Assembly: GCA_964016885.1 (NCBI GenBank)
Contig: OZ024741.1
Span: forward strand, 36,334,923-36,398,922
DNA from: Eledone cirrhosa
Taxonomy: Eukaryota > Mollusca > Cephalopoda > Octopoda > Eledonidae
DNA: 64,000 bases
Direction of reading: 5' to 3'
The notes beneath the pieces are model-generated. The model was not told the DNA's origin and searched no databases. It saw nothing but the letters and a program-made list of their open reading frames with translations. Both the position numbers and the translations under genes were made by a program. The stretch's first letter is position 1; each line of letters starts with the position of its first letter. Shown one piece after another: positions 1 to 9,984 of the stretch.

Positions 1-599
1 ATCAAGAATAGAGTAAAATATGCTCCGTTCATTCGAATAACGTTATCAAATAAAAGGAGTCTAAATAGAACTATGGTAGACCAATTGGAACAGAAAGAAG
101 AGAGGTTATGGAGGATAGGAAGGAGCATAAAAGTAAAATCAATATATATAATATCATAAAAGGAGTATAAAGGTGAAATTTATATATAGTATAATAGAAG
201 GGGCGGATATTAAGTGTGTAGAGGAGGAGGTACATTAGTTCAATGAGACACCAACCAAAGTATTTAATAAGATATAAACTCATAAGGTGTTAGTAGTGAA
301 ACTATAATAATGCTTAAGAAGATAGATAGGGTATGGTAGCCAAAAGACTATGGAAACTAAAATCGAAAAGCTGTAAAAAACTAATAATAATAAAGATGAT
401 GGTAATCAAAATGAACCTAAACAAAAAAGATAAGTAAATATAGCAGCTGATGGATACGATTTAAACTACCAGAACTTTTAGGTCTATAATAGAAGAAAGA
501 ATTAGAAATGGCATGGGGGCTGGGAGAAAATATCTCAGACTTTCTATTAAGCAAAACTTCCCTAGAGAAAATTATAGAGTGGGTCTCTAGGATACAGAG

Positions 600-600
<1 letters not shown>
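1..600. other. No gene seen; AT-rich DNA
   Basis: A/T-rich sequence with only short chance frames. I recognise no protein motif, repeat family or RNA gene in it. Confidence 0.6.
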
Positions 601-674
<74 letters not shown>

Positions 675-682
675 ATTTATAT
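601..682. repeat. (AT)n microsatellite
   Basis: Alternating TA with occasional TTT interruptions, running directly into the (ATC)n tail of the LINE fragment that follows. This AT-next-to-ATC arrangement recurs at most LINE tails in the window. Confidence 0.95.
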
Positions 683-1236
683 CATCATCATCATCATCAT
701 CAACGTTTAACGTCCGTGTTCCCCGCTTGCATGGGTTTGGACGGGGGTAGTCCCACTTGAGGCAAGAGTGATTGTCTTGCTCGCATAGGACTGTCTGGCA
801 GGTTTTCTACAGTTGGATGCCCTTCCTAACACCAACCACATTTACAGTGTGGGTCTGGGAGGTTTTTACCGTGTTGCCTACACCGCCACATTACAGCGTG
901 GACTGTGTGTTTTTTTGTCGTGACACCTACACGATCTCATTTGTTTCGGCCTCGATGGCGCGGCACCAACATAACTTTACATAGAACGGGGTGGTGTGGA
1001 TGGGGTGGGGGTGGGGGTGGTGGGACGGGGTGTATTTTGTTAGAGATGCCTACTGGCTGGAGTAGGTTTTACTATATATTTAGGTAAGGCGGGTCTTCTC
1101 TGTTACTGAGTACCGCCAAAGGTCTCGGTCCAGTGACATTGTCTTGGAGAGGTGTAAGTGTGTGATGTCCGAGTTTATCAGCTCGTCCCAGGTTTTTCTA
1201 GGTCTGCCTATTCCGTGACTACCGTCTATCTTTATT
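683..1236 (-). mobile_element. LINE-B 3' fragment (RTE-like non-LTR retrotransposon)
   Basis: The reverse strand matches the 3' end of the near-full-length LINE-B at 28.7-33.1 kb. It encodes the last ~50 residues of the polymerase ORF (GRPRKTWDELINSD, then LHLSKTMSLDRDLWRYS), followed by a ~400 bp 3' UTR and a (GAT)n tail that is (ATC)n on the plus strand at 683-702. The 5' truncation at ~1236 runs straight into AT repeats. This is a dead 5'-truncated insertion. Confidence 0.9.
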
Positions 1237-1310
1237 ATATATATATATATATTTAAATATATATAGTATATATATATAGTATATATATATATCATCATCA
1301 TCATATATAA

Positions 1311-1367
<57 letters not shown>
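1237..1367. repeat. (AT)n microsatellite with an (ATC) patch
   Basis: Imperfect AT repeats with TTTAAAT interruptions and a short TCATCATCAT patch, lying between two minus-strand LINE insertions. Confidence 0.9.
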
Positions 1368-1369
<2 letters not shown>

Positions 1370-3930
1370 ATCATCATCATCATCACCGTTTTACGTCCGT
1401 TCTTCCACGCTATCATGGGTTAGACGGGTTGTCCTGTTGTGGGCCGTGTCTGGTCGGCTGACCATGCCTTGCTCATACAAGAACTGATTTGGCTTGATTT
1501 CTACAGCTGGATGCCCTTCCTAACACCAACCTCATTTACAGTGAGTACTGGGTGCTTTTTTGTGGCGCCTACACGTCCACTTTACAGTGTGGGCTGGGTG
1601 CTTTTTTGCCATGGCACCTCCACGACCACCTTGCAGTGGGAGGGTGTGGGGGCATATTGTCTATATGCTTCAGCTTGTATGCATGGGAGGTCGGGTACTC
1701 TGTATTACTGCGTGACGCCATAGGTCATGGTCGTGTGTCATCGCCTTTGAGAGGTGTAATTGGGTAAGGTCGGTTTTTATCACCTCATCCCAGGTCTTCT
1801 TGGGTCTCCCACCTCCGCGGTTTCCATCGACTTCTAGTGCTCTGCACCTTTTTATGCAGCTGTCATCCTTCATACGCATCACATGTCCATACCAGTGCAA
1901 CCGCCTCTCCTGCACACAGCATTTGATTTCTCTTATGCTCAGTCTCTCTCTCAATTCATTTATGCTTTGTCGTTCACGTATATTACTGTTACACATCCAT
2001 CGGAGCATGCAGGCTTCGTTTCTCTCTAATCTACGTAAGTCTTCCACCTTCAGCGCCCAGGTCTCACTACCATGCAACATCGCTGTTCGGATACACGCAT
2101 CATACAATCTGCCTTTCATTTTGAGGGAGAAGCCTTTTGCAGCTAGCAGTGGTAGTAATTCCCTAAACTTCTTCCATCCCGTTCTTACCCTAGTTATTGT
2201 ACTTTCTGAACACCCACCTCCGTTGCTAATTCGGTCACCTAGGTAGCAGAAGCTGTCTACTGTTTCTACAGAGCCCTCCCAGAGATTGGTGGTACTTGTT
2301 TCCTGTGGGTGTTTGCTGCTTGCTGTCCCAGCACAGCTGCTGCATGTGAAGCCTACATTCTTAATTAAGCTTCCTGAGATCCCGCTACATCTCTTGTGTA
2401 CCCATTGTTTGCATTTGGGGCAGAGAATGGAGTTCCTACCTACACCTTTCCTACATACTGAGCAAGGCCATTTCCCTGAGGGGATCTGGGTTCTGTTTTC
2501 TCGTCTACTTACAAGGACCTTAGTTTTTGTCATGTTGACTTTGAGACCCTTTCTTTCTAGTCCCTGCTTCCAAGTTTGGAATTTCTTCTCTAGTTCTACC
2601 ATAGATTCAGCTATAAGTGCGAGGTCATCAGCATACAGGAGTTCCCATGGGCATCCGGTCTTAAACTCCTCCGTTATTGCCGGCAGGACTATGATGAACA
2701 GGAGGAGGCTAAGAACAGAGCCCTGGTGGACCCCAACCTGTACGCTAAATTCCTCGCTATACTCATTGCTAATCCTAACTTTGCTGACTGCTCCCCTATA
2801 CATGGCTTGTACCGCTTTCACAAGCCATTCATCTACTCCTAGTTTTCTAAGAGCCCACCAGATTACAGCATGTGGAACTCTGTCAAAGGCTTTCTCGAGA
2901 TCGACGAATGCCAGGTAGAGTGGCTTACTTTTAGCTAGGTACTTTTCCTGTAACTGCCTCACAAGGAAGAGGGCATCAGTGGTGCCTCTTCCTGGTACAA
3001 ACCCAAATTGCATCTCGTCTATTTTCACCCGGTCCCTAATCAACTGTGCTATAACTCTTTCTGTTACTTTCATAACCTGGTCCATCAACTTTATACCTCT
3101 ATAGTTTCCTCTATCTAGTGCATCACCTTTACCTTTGTAGCAGTTGACAATGATGCTACTGCACCAATCTTTTGGTATGACACCTTCTAGTATTACCTGG
3201 TTAACAATACGTGTGGTTATAGTGTGACCTACAGACCCAGATGCCTTCAGCATCTCGGCAGCTATACCCGATGGACCGGTTGCCTTCCCCATCTTCATAT
3301 CTTTGATTGCCTTACTTACTACGTTGCTGCTTACTTGTACTGCTGGCCCCTCTATAGGGTCTACTTGGGGTAGGGTCTCTTCTTCCCATGCATTCTCCTC
3401 ATTTAGTAATCTATCATAATGACTCTTCCATGCATCTTTCTTCTCAGCACTTGTGAGGGCAAGCTCACCTTTATCATTCCGGATACACTTCACTCCAATG
3501 ACATCACAACTCTCTCTGAAACACTGCCTCGCAATCTTGAACACCTGTTTCTGGTCCTCACGTTGCAAAACATGCTTGAATTTTCTATCCTCTGCTTCCC
3601 TCCTAGCTAAGTATACTTGTCGCCTAGCTTCCCTCTTGGTCTCTATGTAATGTACCCTGCTCCCCCGTTCTTCCATTCTTTCCATGCCTGTCTCTTTGCC
3701 TTAACTGCTTCATCTACATTATTGTTCCACCACCAAGTCACTCTCCTCCTGCTTGAGGTCTTACTCCAGCCACAGACCTCATCCGTCGCCTCTAGTAAAT
3801 TATTTTTTAGGAACTCCCAGTTCTCTTCTACATTGAATGTCTCTATCTGTTCTTCTTTACTGTCGTAGGCGATGAGTAAAATATCTTTAAATCTGTTACT
3901 GGCTGAGGGGTCTTTCAGCTTCCAGATCTT
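1368..3930 (-). mobile_element. LINE-A, 5'-truncated RTE-like LINE
   Basis: The second LINE family of the window. On the minus strand it runs from just upstream of the RT domain through the RT, a PHD-like finger and the C-terminal region to a ~300 bp 3' UTR and (GATGAT)n tail. The 5' end stops abruptly at an AT microsatellite at 3930, so the endonuclease domain is absent. Its 3' UTR contains two related blocks with an AAAAAAGCACCCAG core, which the composite SINEs share. Confidence 0.93.
1670..3929 (-). pseudogene. LINE-A reverse transcriptase ORF, broken
   Basis: A 671-codon open frame (1670-3685) carries a complete RT domain: motif A FVDLEKAFDRVP, motif B VGVHQGSVLS and motif C LLYADDLALIAES. 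These build the polymerase that primes reverse transcription at the nicked target. After the RT comes a PHD-like Cys4-His-Cys3 finger (CSVCRKGVGRNSILC..CKQWVHKRC..C..C). The C-terminal part has SETWALKVEDLRRLERNEACML and GRPKKTWDEV, typical of RTE-like elements. Homology continues upstream to 3929 in another frame ([18 protein letters not shown]) that ends in a stop near 3650, so there is a frameshift at about 3650-3680. With no endonuclease and no intact start it is not functional. Confidence 0.9.
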
Positions 3931-3932
3931 AT

Positions 3933-4008
<76 letters not shown>

Positions 4009-4034
4009 TTATATATATATATAAATATATATAA

Positions 4035-4090
<56 letters not shown>

Positions 4091-4097
4091 TTATATA

Positions 4098-4150
<53 letters not shown>

Positions 4151-4173
4151 TTATATATATATATATATTTATG

Positions 4174-4230
<57 letters not shown>
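3931..4230. repeat. (AT)n microsatellite, ~300 bp
   Basis: TATATA with regularly spaced AAATA or TTTAT interruptions. It separates the truncated 5' end of LINE-A from the 5' end of a LINE-B derivative. Confidence 0.95.
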
Positions 4231-4779
4231 TTTTCTTCTTGTCTCCCCACCCTTCGTTTCATTCATCCATATATCTGTATAAATGCCCAGAATCCAATCC
4301 TACTTTCTCAATGCTATTCTATAATTCTGTCTGGCTGTTCTAAATAATCTTGTGTATTTTAAAATTCCAGTATATCGCTTGTTACTGTTATATGCTTTAT
4401 TTAAAACCTTCTCCTTGCTAACTACCTCATACCCCTCCTACCCGCCCCCACTCTCCACCATTATTATTTGGACCAATCATAAGTCAGCGGCCTATGCTAT
4501 CACTTCTCCTGGTTGCTTTTCGATATGATGGATGGACTAAGGAATTCTGGAGAGTCTGAAGAATCTGGACACTCAGAGACAATGCCAAAGATAACGACAA
4601 ATTCACCTTATGCTGCCGGACGAAAGGGCAAGGACTCCTCCTCTTTGTTTTGGCCGCGGATCGCCAACATAACCCCAACCCCATCCCCGAGCAAGACAAC
4701 CACTCCTGCCTCAAGTGGGAAAACTCCCGTCCAAAACCCATGCAAGCGTGGAAGATGGACGTTAAACGATGATGATGAT
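4231..4779 (+). mobile_element. Internally deleted LINE-B derivative (5' end joined to 3' end)
   Basis: Positions 4231-4690 match the 5' UTR and first codons of the near-full-length LINE-B (29200-29660), including the ATGATGGATGGACTAAGG start context and AACATAACCC. The sequence then jumps at about 4690 to the extreme LINE-B 3' end (GAGCAAGAC, CTCAAGTGGG, GATGGACGTTAAACGATGAT, compare 33025-33109). About 3.4 kb of coding sequence is missing. The result is a ~550 bp unit with both LINE termini and no RT: either a non-autonomous derivative or a single deleted copy. Confidence 0.85.
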
Positions 4780-5014
4780 ATATATATATATATATATATC
4801 ATTTTCATCATTTCATTTCATTTTACGTCCGCTTTTTCCCTGCTTGCAAGGGTGGGACGGGAACTGATTCTGGCTTGATTTCTACAGCTGGATGCCCTTC
4901 CTAACACCAACCTCATTTACAGTGAGTGCTGGGTGCTTTTTTGGCGTGGCACCTCCACGACCACTTTGCATATATATATATATATATATATGCATATATA
5001 TATATATATATATA

Positions 5015-5080
<66 letters not shown>

Positions 5081-5290
5081 TATATATATATATATATATG
5101 CAAAGTGGTCGTGGATGTGCCACGCCAAAAAAGCACCCAGCACTCACTGTAAATGAGGTTGGTGTTAGGAAGGGCATCCAGCTGTAGAAATCAAGCCAGA
5201 ATCAGTTCCCGTCCCACCCTTGCAAGCAGGGAAAAAGCGGACGTAAAATGAAATGAAATGATGAAAATGATATATATATATTTCATTAGG
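4780..5290. repeat. Near-perfect palindrome of two SINE/LINE-A tails
   Basis: Arms 4799-4970 and 5099-5270 are reverse complements over 172 bp with one mismatch (4953 versus 5116). The spacer is an AT/GCAT repeat of ~128 bp that is itself close to self-complementary. Each arm is the 3' tail shared by LINE-A and the composite SINE (TACAGCTGGATGCCCTTCC, AACACCAACC), broken at the same point (CCACTTTGCA). Confidence 0.95.
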
Positions 5291-5324
5291 GTTTTCCAAT
5301 TTGTAAATCGCCTCAAGTGGGACA

Positions 5325-5492
5325 ACTCCTATCTAACCCATGCTAGCGTGGAAGATTAAACAATGATGATGATGATGATGATGTCTATTTTCCATACTTG
5401 CATGGGTTTAAAAGGTTTGTTTTTGTGTTAGTTTCTTCAAGTGGATGCCCTTGCTAATGCTAACCACATTACAGAGTAGACTCAGTACTTTG
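5325..5492. mobile_element. Two LINE tail fragments, tail to tail
   Basis: 5325-5384 is a plus-strand LINE 3' end (CCCATGCTAGCGTGGAAGA, then ATGATGATG). 5385-5492 is a minus-strand tail (CTTGCATGGGTTTAAA, GTGGATGCCCTTGCTAATG). They meet at a shared (GAT)n tract. Both are old and short. Confidence 0.7.
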
Positions 5493-5554
5493 TTATATAT
5501 ATATATATATATAATTTTGAGTATGCGATGGTTGTTTACCGACACTTCAGTATG

Positions 5555-5690
5555 CAAATCCTGCCAAGGTCAGCATTACTTTTCATCCTTTCAAGATCAA
5601 TAAAGTACCAGTCTAATACTGGGGTTGATTCTAACTCTATGTCACTTACACTCTCACTCTCTTTTTCGCTTTAAGCAAGCATGGGTTAAA
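5555..5690 (+). mobile_element. Degenerate tRNA-derived SINE fragment
   Basis: CTTTTCATCCTTTC, ATCAATAAAGTACCAGTC and TACTGGGGTTGAT match the body of the SINE seen intact at 48855-49040. The tRNA-like head is missing or unrecognisable. Confidence 0.6.
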
Positions 5691-6270
5691 CAATCCACCC
5701 TTTTTAAATAGCCAAGACATACCAAATATCACTACACCATCTAGAGTTAATGGCATGGATTTGTTCTGGCTCACTGCATTCCATATTCACCTGAGATGTT
5801 ACTAGTGCCAAGCTGTATCAGCATTTACCTTTCCTCTTACACAATATTGTTGGCATGGATATGGAAAACTTGTATGCATGGACCACTGCTGGTCTTCAAT
5901 AAAAGATATATCAATAAATAAAACTTTCCCAAGATTGTTGCTTGGAGAGGAAATTTTCAAGTGGAGAACTTTAGTTTCACAAGCCTATAGAGTCCCTAAA
6001 TATCCATACTGGTTTGGATTCCATGGTTTTGTAATCCAGTTGCTTTCAATATGTTATTTCTTTTCGGATGCTCAGCATTTTCTGATCCAAACTTAACTAC
6101 TTATTTTGAAAATCTTCTTTGAGCTACCTTTACTACTGTTCATCATTATTGACCCATAACTCTTGATGCAGCCATATATCTTAGACACTTTAAACCTGGT
6201 GAGATCTATTCCCTCTCCAGTTTAGAACATAGCTGATTTCTTCTAGAGAAAGGGAAGTGAAAAAGAAATA
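5691..6270. other. No gene seen
   Basis: Unique-looking intergenic DNA. The longest plus-strand frame (5878-6096, 72 codons) has no motif I recognise and no supporting signals. Confidence 0.5.
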
Positions 6271-6274
6271 TAGA

Positions 6275-6425
6275 GGGTGAATTAGTCCCAGTAGTGGACT
6301 GGTACTTTATTTATCAACCTTGAAAGGATGAAAGGCAAAGTTGGCCTCAGCAGGGTTTAAACTCAGAGAGCAGAAAACTGGAACAAATACCACAAAGTAT
6401 TCTATCCAAGGTTCTAATGACTCTG
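6275..6425 (-). mobile_element. tRNA-derived SINE, degenerate
   Basis: Reads on the plus strand as GGACTGGTACTTTATTTATC, GGATGAAAGGCAAAGTTGGC and GCAGGGTTTAAACTC, so the element is on the minus strand with a degraded B box (GTTTAAACC). The head region (CTAATGACTCTGCC) lies at its right end. Confidence 0.7.
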
Positions 6426-6803
6426 CCAAATCACTGTATATTACTACTTGTAACTTCTGCCAAATCATAGAACATTTTTATCACATCCTTAGTGTTTTGT
6501 TTTAACTGTACTGTTATTTATTTGTCATCTACCCACATTGTATAGGTAGTAAATTACCAGAGTTGTTAGAGAGTGGAACACTATACCTTCCGGTGTTCAT
6601 TCTGGCTCCTCGCCCTCTAATTTCAAATCCAGCTGAAGCTAATTTTTATCTTCCATCCTTTTGTGGGCCAATAAATTAAAGCATCAATTCATGGCAGTGA
6701 ATTAGCAGACTTGTTAGATCATCAGATCATATGCTTTGTGGTATTTCTTTCCATCTCTTTGCATTCTGAATATAAATTCTACCATGACTTATTTGGATGG
6801 TAG
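6426..6803. other. No gene seen
   Basis: Intergenic DNA with no recognisable coding, RNA or repeat signal. A 74-codon minus-strand frame (6727-6951) overlaps the hAT-like MITE and is not supported. Confidence 0.5.
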
Positions 6804-6811
6804 ACTTAATC

Positions 6812-7251
6812 CAGGCATCTCCAAAGTGGTCAATATCGACTCTGGTGTCGGTTGACGGGGCTCTCCATGGGGTCGATTGAACTTTTGGGGTCAAATGCTG
6901 ACATCCATATAAGAAATAAAAATACATAAAATACAACTTACTGATACACATTTTTAATCATCGTCTGTCAGTCATAAAATTCCTCCGACACTATGACAGT
7001 AAAGAGTTTTTCCTTTTTCTTTCCCTATATATCATGAGACATATTCACAGGAGGAAGGGATAGAACAGATTACCATACTGATGTATATTGAAAGCAGGGT
7101 TTGGCATGCAGTTTTCTGCATTAATGTACACGAAAAGTGCACATCTACTTAATTATTATTATTAATTTATTTATTTGTATATGCCTGGGGTCAATTAGGT
7201 ATCAAAGATTCCATAAAGAGGTCGATGGTCTAAAACGTTTGGGGACCCCTG
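6812..7251. mobile_element. hAT-like non-autonomous transposon (MITE), ~440 bp
   Basis: The left end reads CAGGCATCTCCAAAGTGGTC. The right end, reverse complemented, reads CAGGGGTCCCCAAACGTTTT, so the ends are imperfect inverted repeats of the CAGG..CCTG type seen in hAT elements. Flanks are ACTTAATC (6804-6811) and ACTTAATT (7252-7259), an 8-bp target-site duplication with one difference, the length hAT transposases make. There is no transposase inside. Confidence 0.65.
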
Positions 7252-7603
7252 ACTTAATTCATCACTCAGTTTAACACCTCCATGCCACCACCTCAGGTGT
7301 CTTCAGTGGAACCTACTCTGTTGTAAGCATTCAGGCCACGTCTCTAGCTTTAGGGTACCTTCCTCACTCCTAGCAATCTCAAAGGCCTTGAAAAGAGTCA
7401 TCGACACAGCTCTTCCCTCTCTGACTAAACAATTAAAAAAATATTAAATAACTGGATTTAAATCTCTCTGATACCATAGATACCCTTTCACTTTATCAAC
7501 TCTTCATTTGTACATTGCCTTTCTTATAAGTCAATCTGACACATAGAATAGACCATAACATACACAACTCATTTGTTACTAGAAATAGTACTGATGTACA
7601 TAT

Positions 7604-7780
7604 GAGGGTTGACTGAAAAGTTCATAGGCTGACCAAGATACTCTCATGGAATGACCAAATGGGGTTTATTTTTCCATATAGTCTCTGGAAAGAAACAATG
7701 CAGTTGAAATTAATGCATGCAAGATTTCACAGCTCTAGCATCACTCCTTCATACTTATCCTATGAGCTTTTCAACCCATC
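7604..7780. mobile_element. Possible small mariner-like MITE
   Basis: GGGTTGACTGAAAAGTTCATAGG at the left and the reverse complement of CCTATGAGCTTTTCAACCC at the right form imperfect ~20 bp inverted repeats about 175 bp apart, resembling Tc1/mariner-type termini. TA dinucleotides lie nearby, but the exact ends are unclear. Confidence 0.4.
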
Positions 7781-7884
7781 ATCGTATAGTTTTTATTGTT
7801 TAAGCATAGAAAACCTGCCAAACAAAAAGTTGGGAAGATTCTTCAACTCTGTCAAAGACATGACAACCTCCTTGCTGCTTGTGC

Positions 7885-8039
7885 CATGATAAAATGCTCT
7901 TGATAGAGAATGGGAACATATGATGTAAGTGAGATACAGGTCCCTGATCCATCTATGCACTCAGTAGAGTGTGGGAACGTACATACCGACTCAGTCTGTG
8001 ATGACCCATCCAACCCTTGCTAGCTGGGAAAAGGAACAT
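7885..8039 (+). mobile_element. Old LINE 3' UTR fragment
   Basis: GTGATGACCCATCCAACCCTTGC followed by AGCTGGGAAAA resembles the terminal part of the LINE tails in this window (CCCATGCTAGCGTGGAAGA). It is highly diverged. Confidence 0.4.
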
Positions 8040-8167
8040 TAGATTATAATTGTTTCTACGTTTGGCACAAGGCCAGCAATTATCCAGTGCAATACTGGTA
8101 CTTTATTCTATCGACCCTGTAAGGATGAAAGGCAAAATTAACCTCGGCGGGATTTGTAGATTATAAT
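8040..8167 (-). mobile_element. 5'-truncated tRNA-derived SINE with TSD
   Basis: Minus-strand SINE body (plus strand reads TTGTTTCTACGTTTGGCACA..GGATGAAAGGCAAAATTAACC..GCGGGATTT). It is bounded by an 11-bp direct repeat TAGATTATAAT at 8040-8050 and 8157-8167, a target-site duplication consistent with LINE-mediated insertion. The element stops inside the B-box region, so the Pol III head is lost. Confidence 0.85.
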
Positions 8168-8410
8168 GATATTGATTCTGATGTGGTTTAGTAAAATATT
8201 CCATTTGAAATCTTTCAGTTACCCTGTGTTGAATTTATCATGTTTACATACAAGTACTGTACTCTGACACACTTTCAGCTTATTAACCTCTTATGTCACA
8301 TTCTTTTAGAACAAGTCTTTAGCAATTCCATTTACCAAATTATACTCTAATTTTATGTTTTAACAAATATATCTTTCTGAAATAATTTTGACCAAAACAT
8401 AATTTAATTA
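8168..8410. other. No gene seen
   Basis: AT-rich flank with no recognisable feature, ending where the A-rich minisatellite begins. Confidence 0.5.
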
Positions 8411-8411
8411 A

Positions 8412-9600
8412 ATCAAAACAGCAAACTAAAAGCAGCACACTGAAAACAGCACATTGAAAACAGCAAACTAAAACCAGCATGATAAAAACAGCACATTAAA
8501 AACAGCAAAATAAAAGCAACACATTAAAAATAGCAAACTAAAAGCAACACACCAAAAACAGAAAACTAAAAGCAACACATTAAAAACAGCAAACTAAAAG
8601 CAACACACCAAAAACAGCAAACTAAAAGCAACACAGCAAAAATAGCAAACTAAAAACAGCACATTAAAACAGCAAACTAAAAACAGCAAACTAAAAACAA
8701 CACATTAAAAACAGCTCATTAAAAACAGCAAACTAAAAGCAGCACACTGAAAACAGCACATTGAAAACAGTAGAGTGAAAGCAACATACCGAAAACAGCA
8801 CATTGAAAACAGCAAACTAAAACCAGCATGATAAAAACAGCAAAATAAAAGCAACACATTAAAAATAGCAAACTAAAAGCAACACACCAAAAACAGAAAG
8901 CTAAAAGCAACACATTAAAAACAGCAAACTAAAAGCAACACACCAAAAACAACAAACTAAAAGCAACACACCAAAAATAGCAAACTAAAAACAGCACATT
9001 AAAAACAGCAAACTAAAAACAGCACATTAAAAACAGCTCATTAAAAACAGCAAACTAAAAGCAGCACACTGAAAACAGCACATTGAAAACAGTAGAGTGA
9101 AAGCAACATACCGAAAACAGCAAACTAAAACCAGCATGATAAAAACAGCACATTAAAAACAGCAAAATAAAAGCAACACATTAAAAATAGCAAACTAAAA
9201 GCAACACACCAAAAACAGAAAACTAAAAGCAACACATTAAAAACAGCAAACTAAAAGCAACACACCAAAAACAGCAAACTAAAAGCAACACACCAAAAAA
9301 AAAAAACTAAAAACAGCACATTAAAAACAGCAAACTAAAAACAGCACACCGAAAACAGCACATTAAAAACAGCTCATTAAAAACAGCAAACTAAAAGCAG
9401 CACACTGAAAACAGCACATTGAAAACAGTAGAGTGAAAGCAACATACCGAAAACAGCACATTGAAAACAGCAAACTAAAACCAGCATGATAAAAACAGCA
9501 CATTAAAAACAGCAAAATAAAAGCAACACATTAAAAATAGCAAACTAAAAGCAACACACCAAAAAAAACCAGAAAACTGAAAGCAACACATTAAAAACAG
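8412..9600. repeat. A-rich minisatellite (AAAAACAGCAAACTAAAAGC family)
   Basis: About 1.2 kb of 13-15 bp modules (AAAACAGCAAACT, AAAAGCAACACACC, AAAAACAGCACATT) in a higher-order order. A block including GTAGAGTGAAAGCAACATACC and CCAGCATGATAAAAACAGC recurs near 8770, 9090 and 9425, giving a super-repeat of about 320 bp. The same array type recurs at 34906-37610. Stop-free frames in it (8719-8913 minus) are not genes. Confidence 0.95.
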
Positions 9601-9984
9601 CGGCACTACAACGCTATTAGCTGTCAGTCCAAGCAGCCGATGGAAACAGGCGAAGGTGACGTCACTCGTCAAACATCGTTTATTTCCGTATTACTACCAC
9701 GCGTAAGTGGAGTTTTCACGCGTTTTTTGGAGAGAGGGGGGGGGGGGGGGGTGAAAGGGGAAGACTTAAAAGGGCCAAATTAGAAAACAAGTCATGGTTA
9801 TAAAGCATATCGATGTAAGTGGAGTTACTTAAATGAAAATATAGGTGGCCCTTAAAAGGGCCAAATTAGAAAACAAATTTAAGTTAATTAGAAAACAAGT
9901 CATGGTTATCAAATAAATTTGATTTATTCATTTATATTTTCATTATTCACCAACCTTATTCAAAAGCATGTTTAGAAACATTTT

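Noticed and set aside
1800..2918. Plus-strand frames of 148 and 210 codons
   Set aside because: They are exact antisense shadows of the LINE-A RT frame and show no motif of their own. The same applies to 31718-32152, 35616-36491 and 62438-63217.
4882..5187. Several ~85-codon frames with YIYIYI
   Set aside because: They run through the AT spacer and arms of the palindrome; mirror-image frames on both strands.
5878..6096. 72-codon plus-strand ORF
   Set aside because: No homology recognised, no splice or promoter context, chance length in AT-rich DNA.
8412..9600. Regular repeat spacing that could suggest a CRISPR array
   Set aside because: No constant repeat with unique spacers; the whole sequence is repeat modules, and the window is animal DNA.
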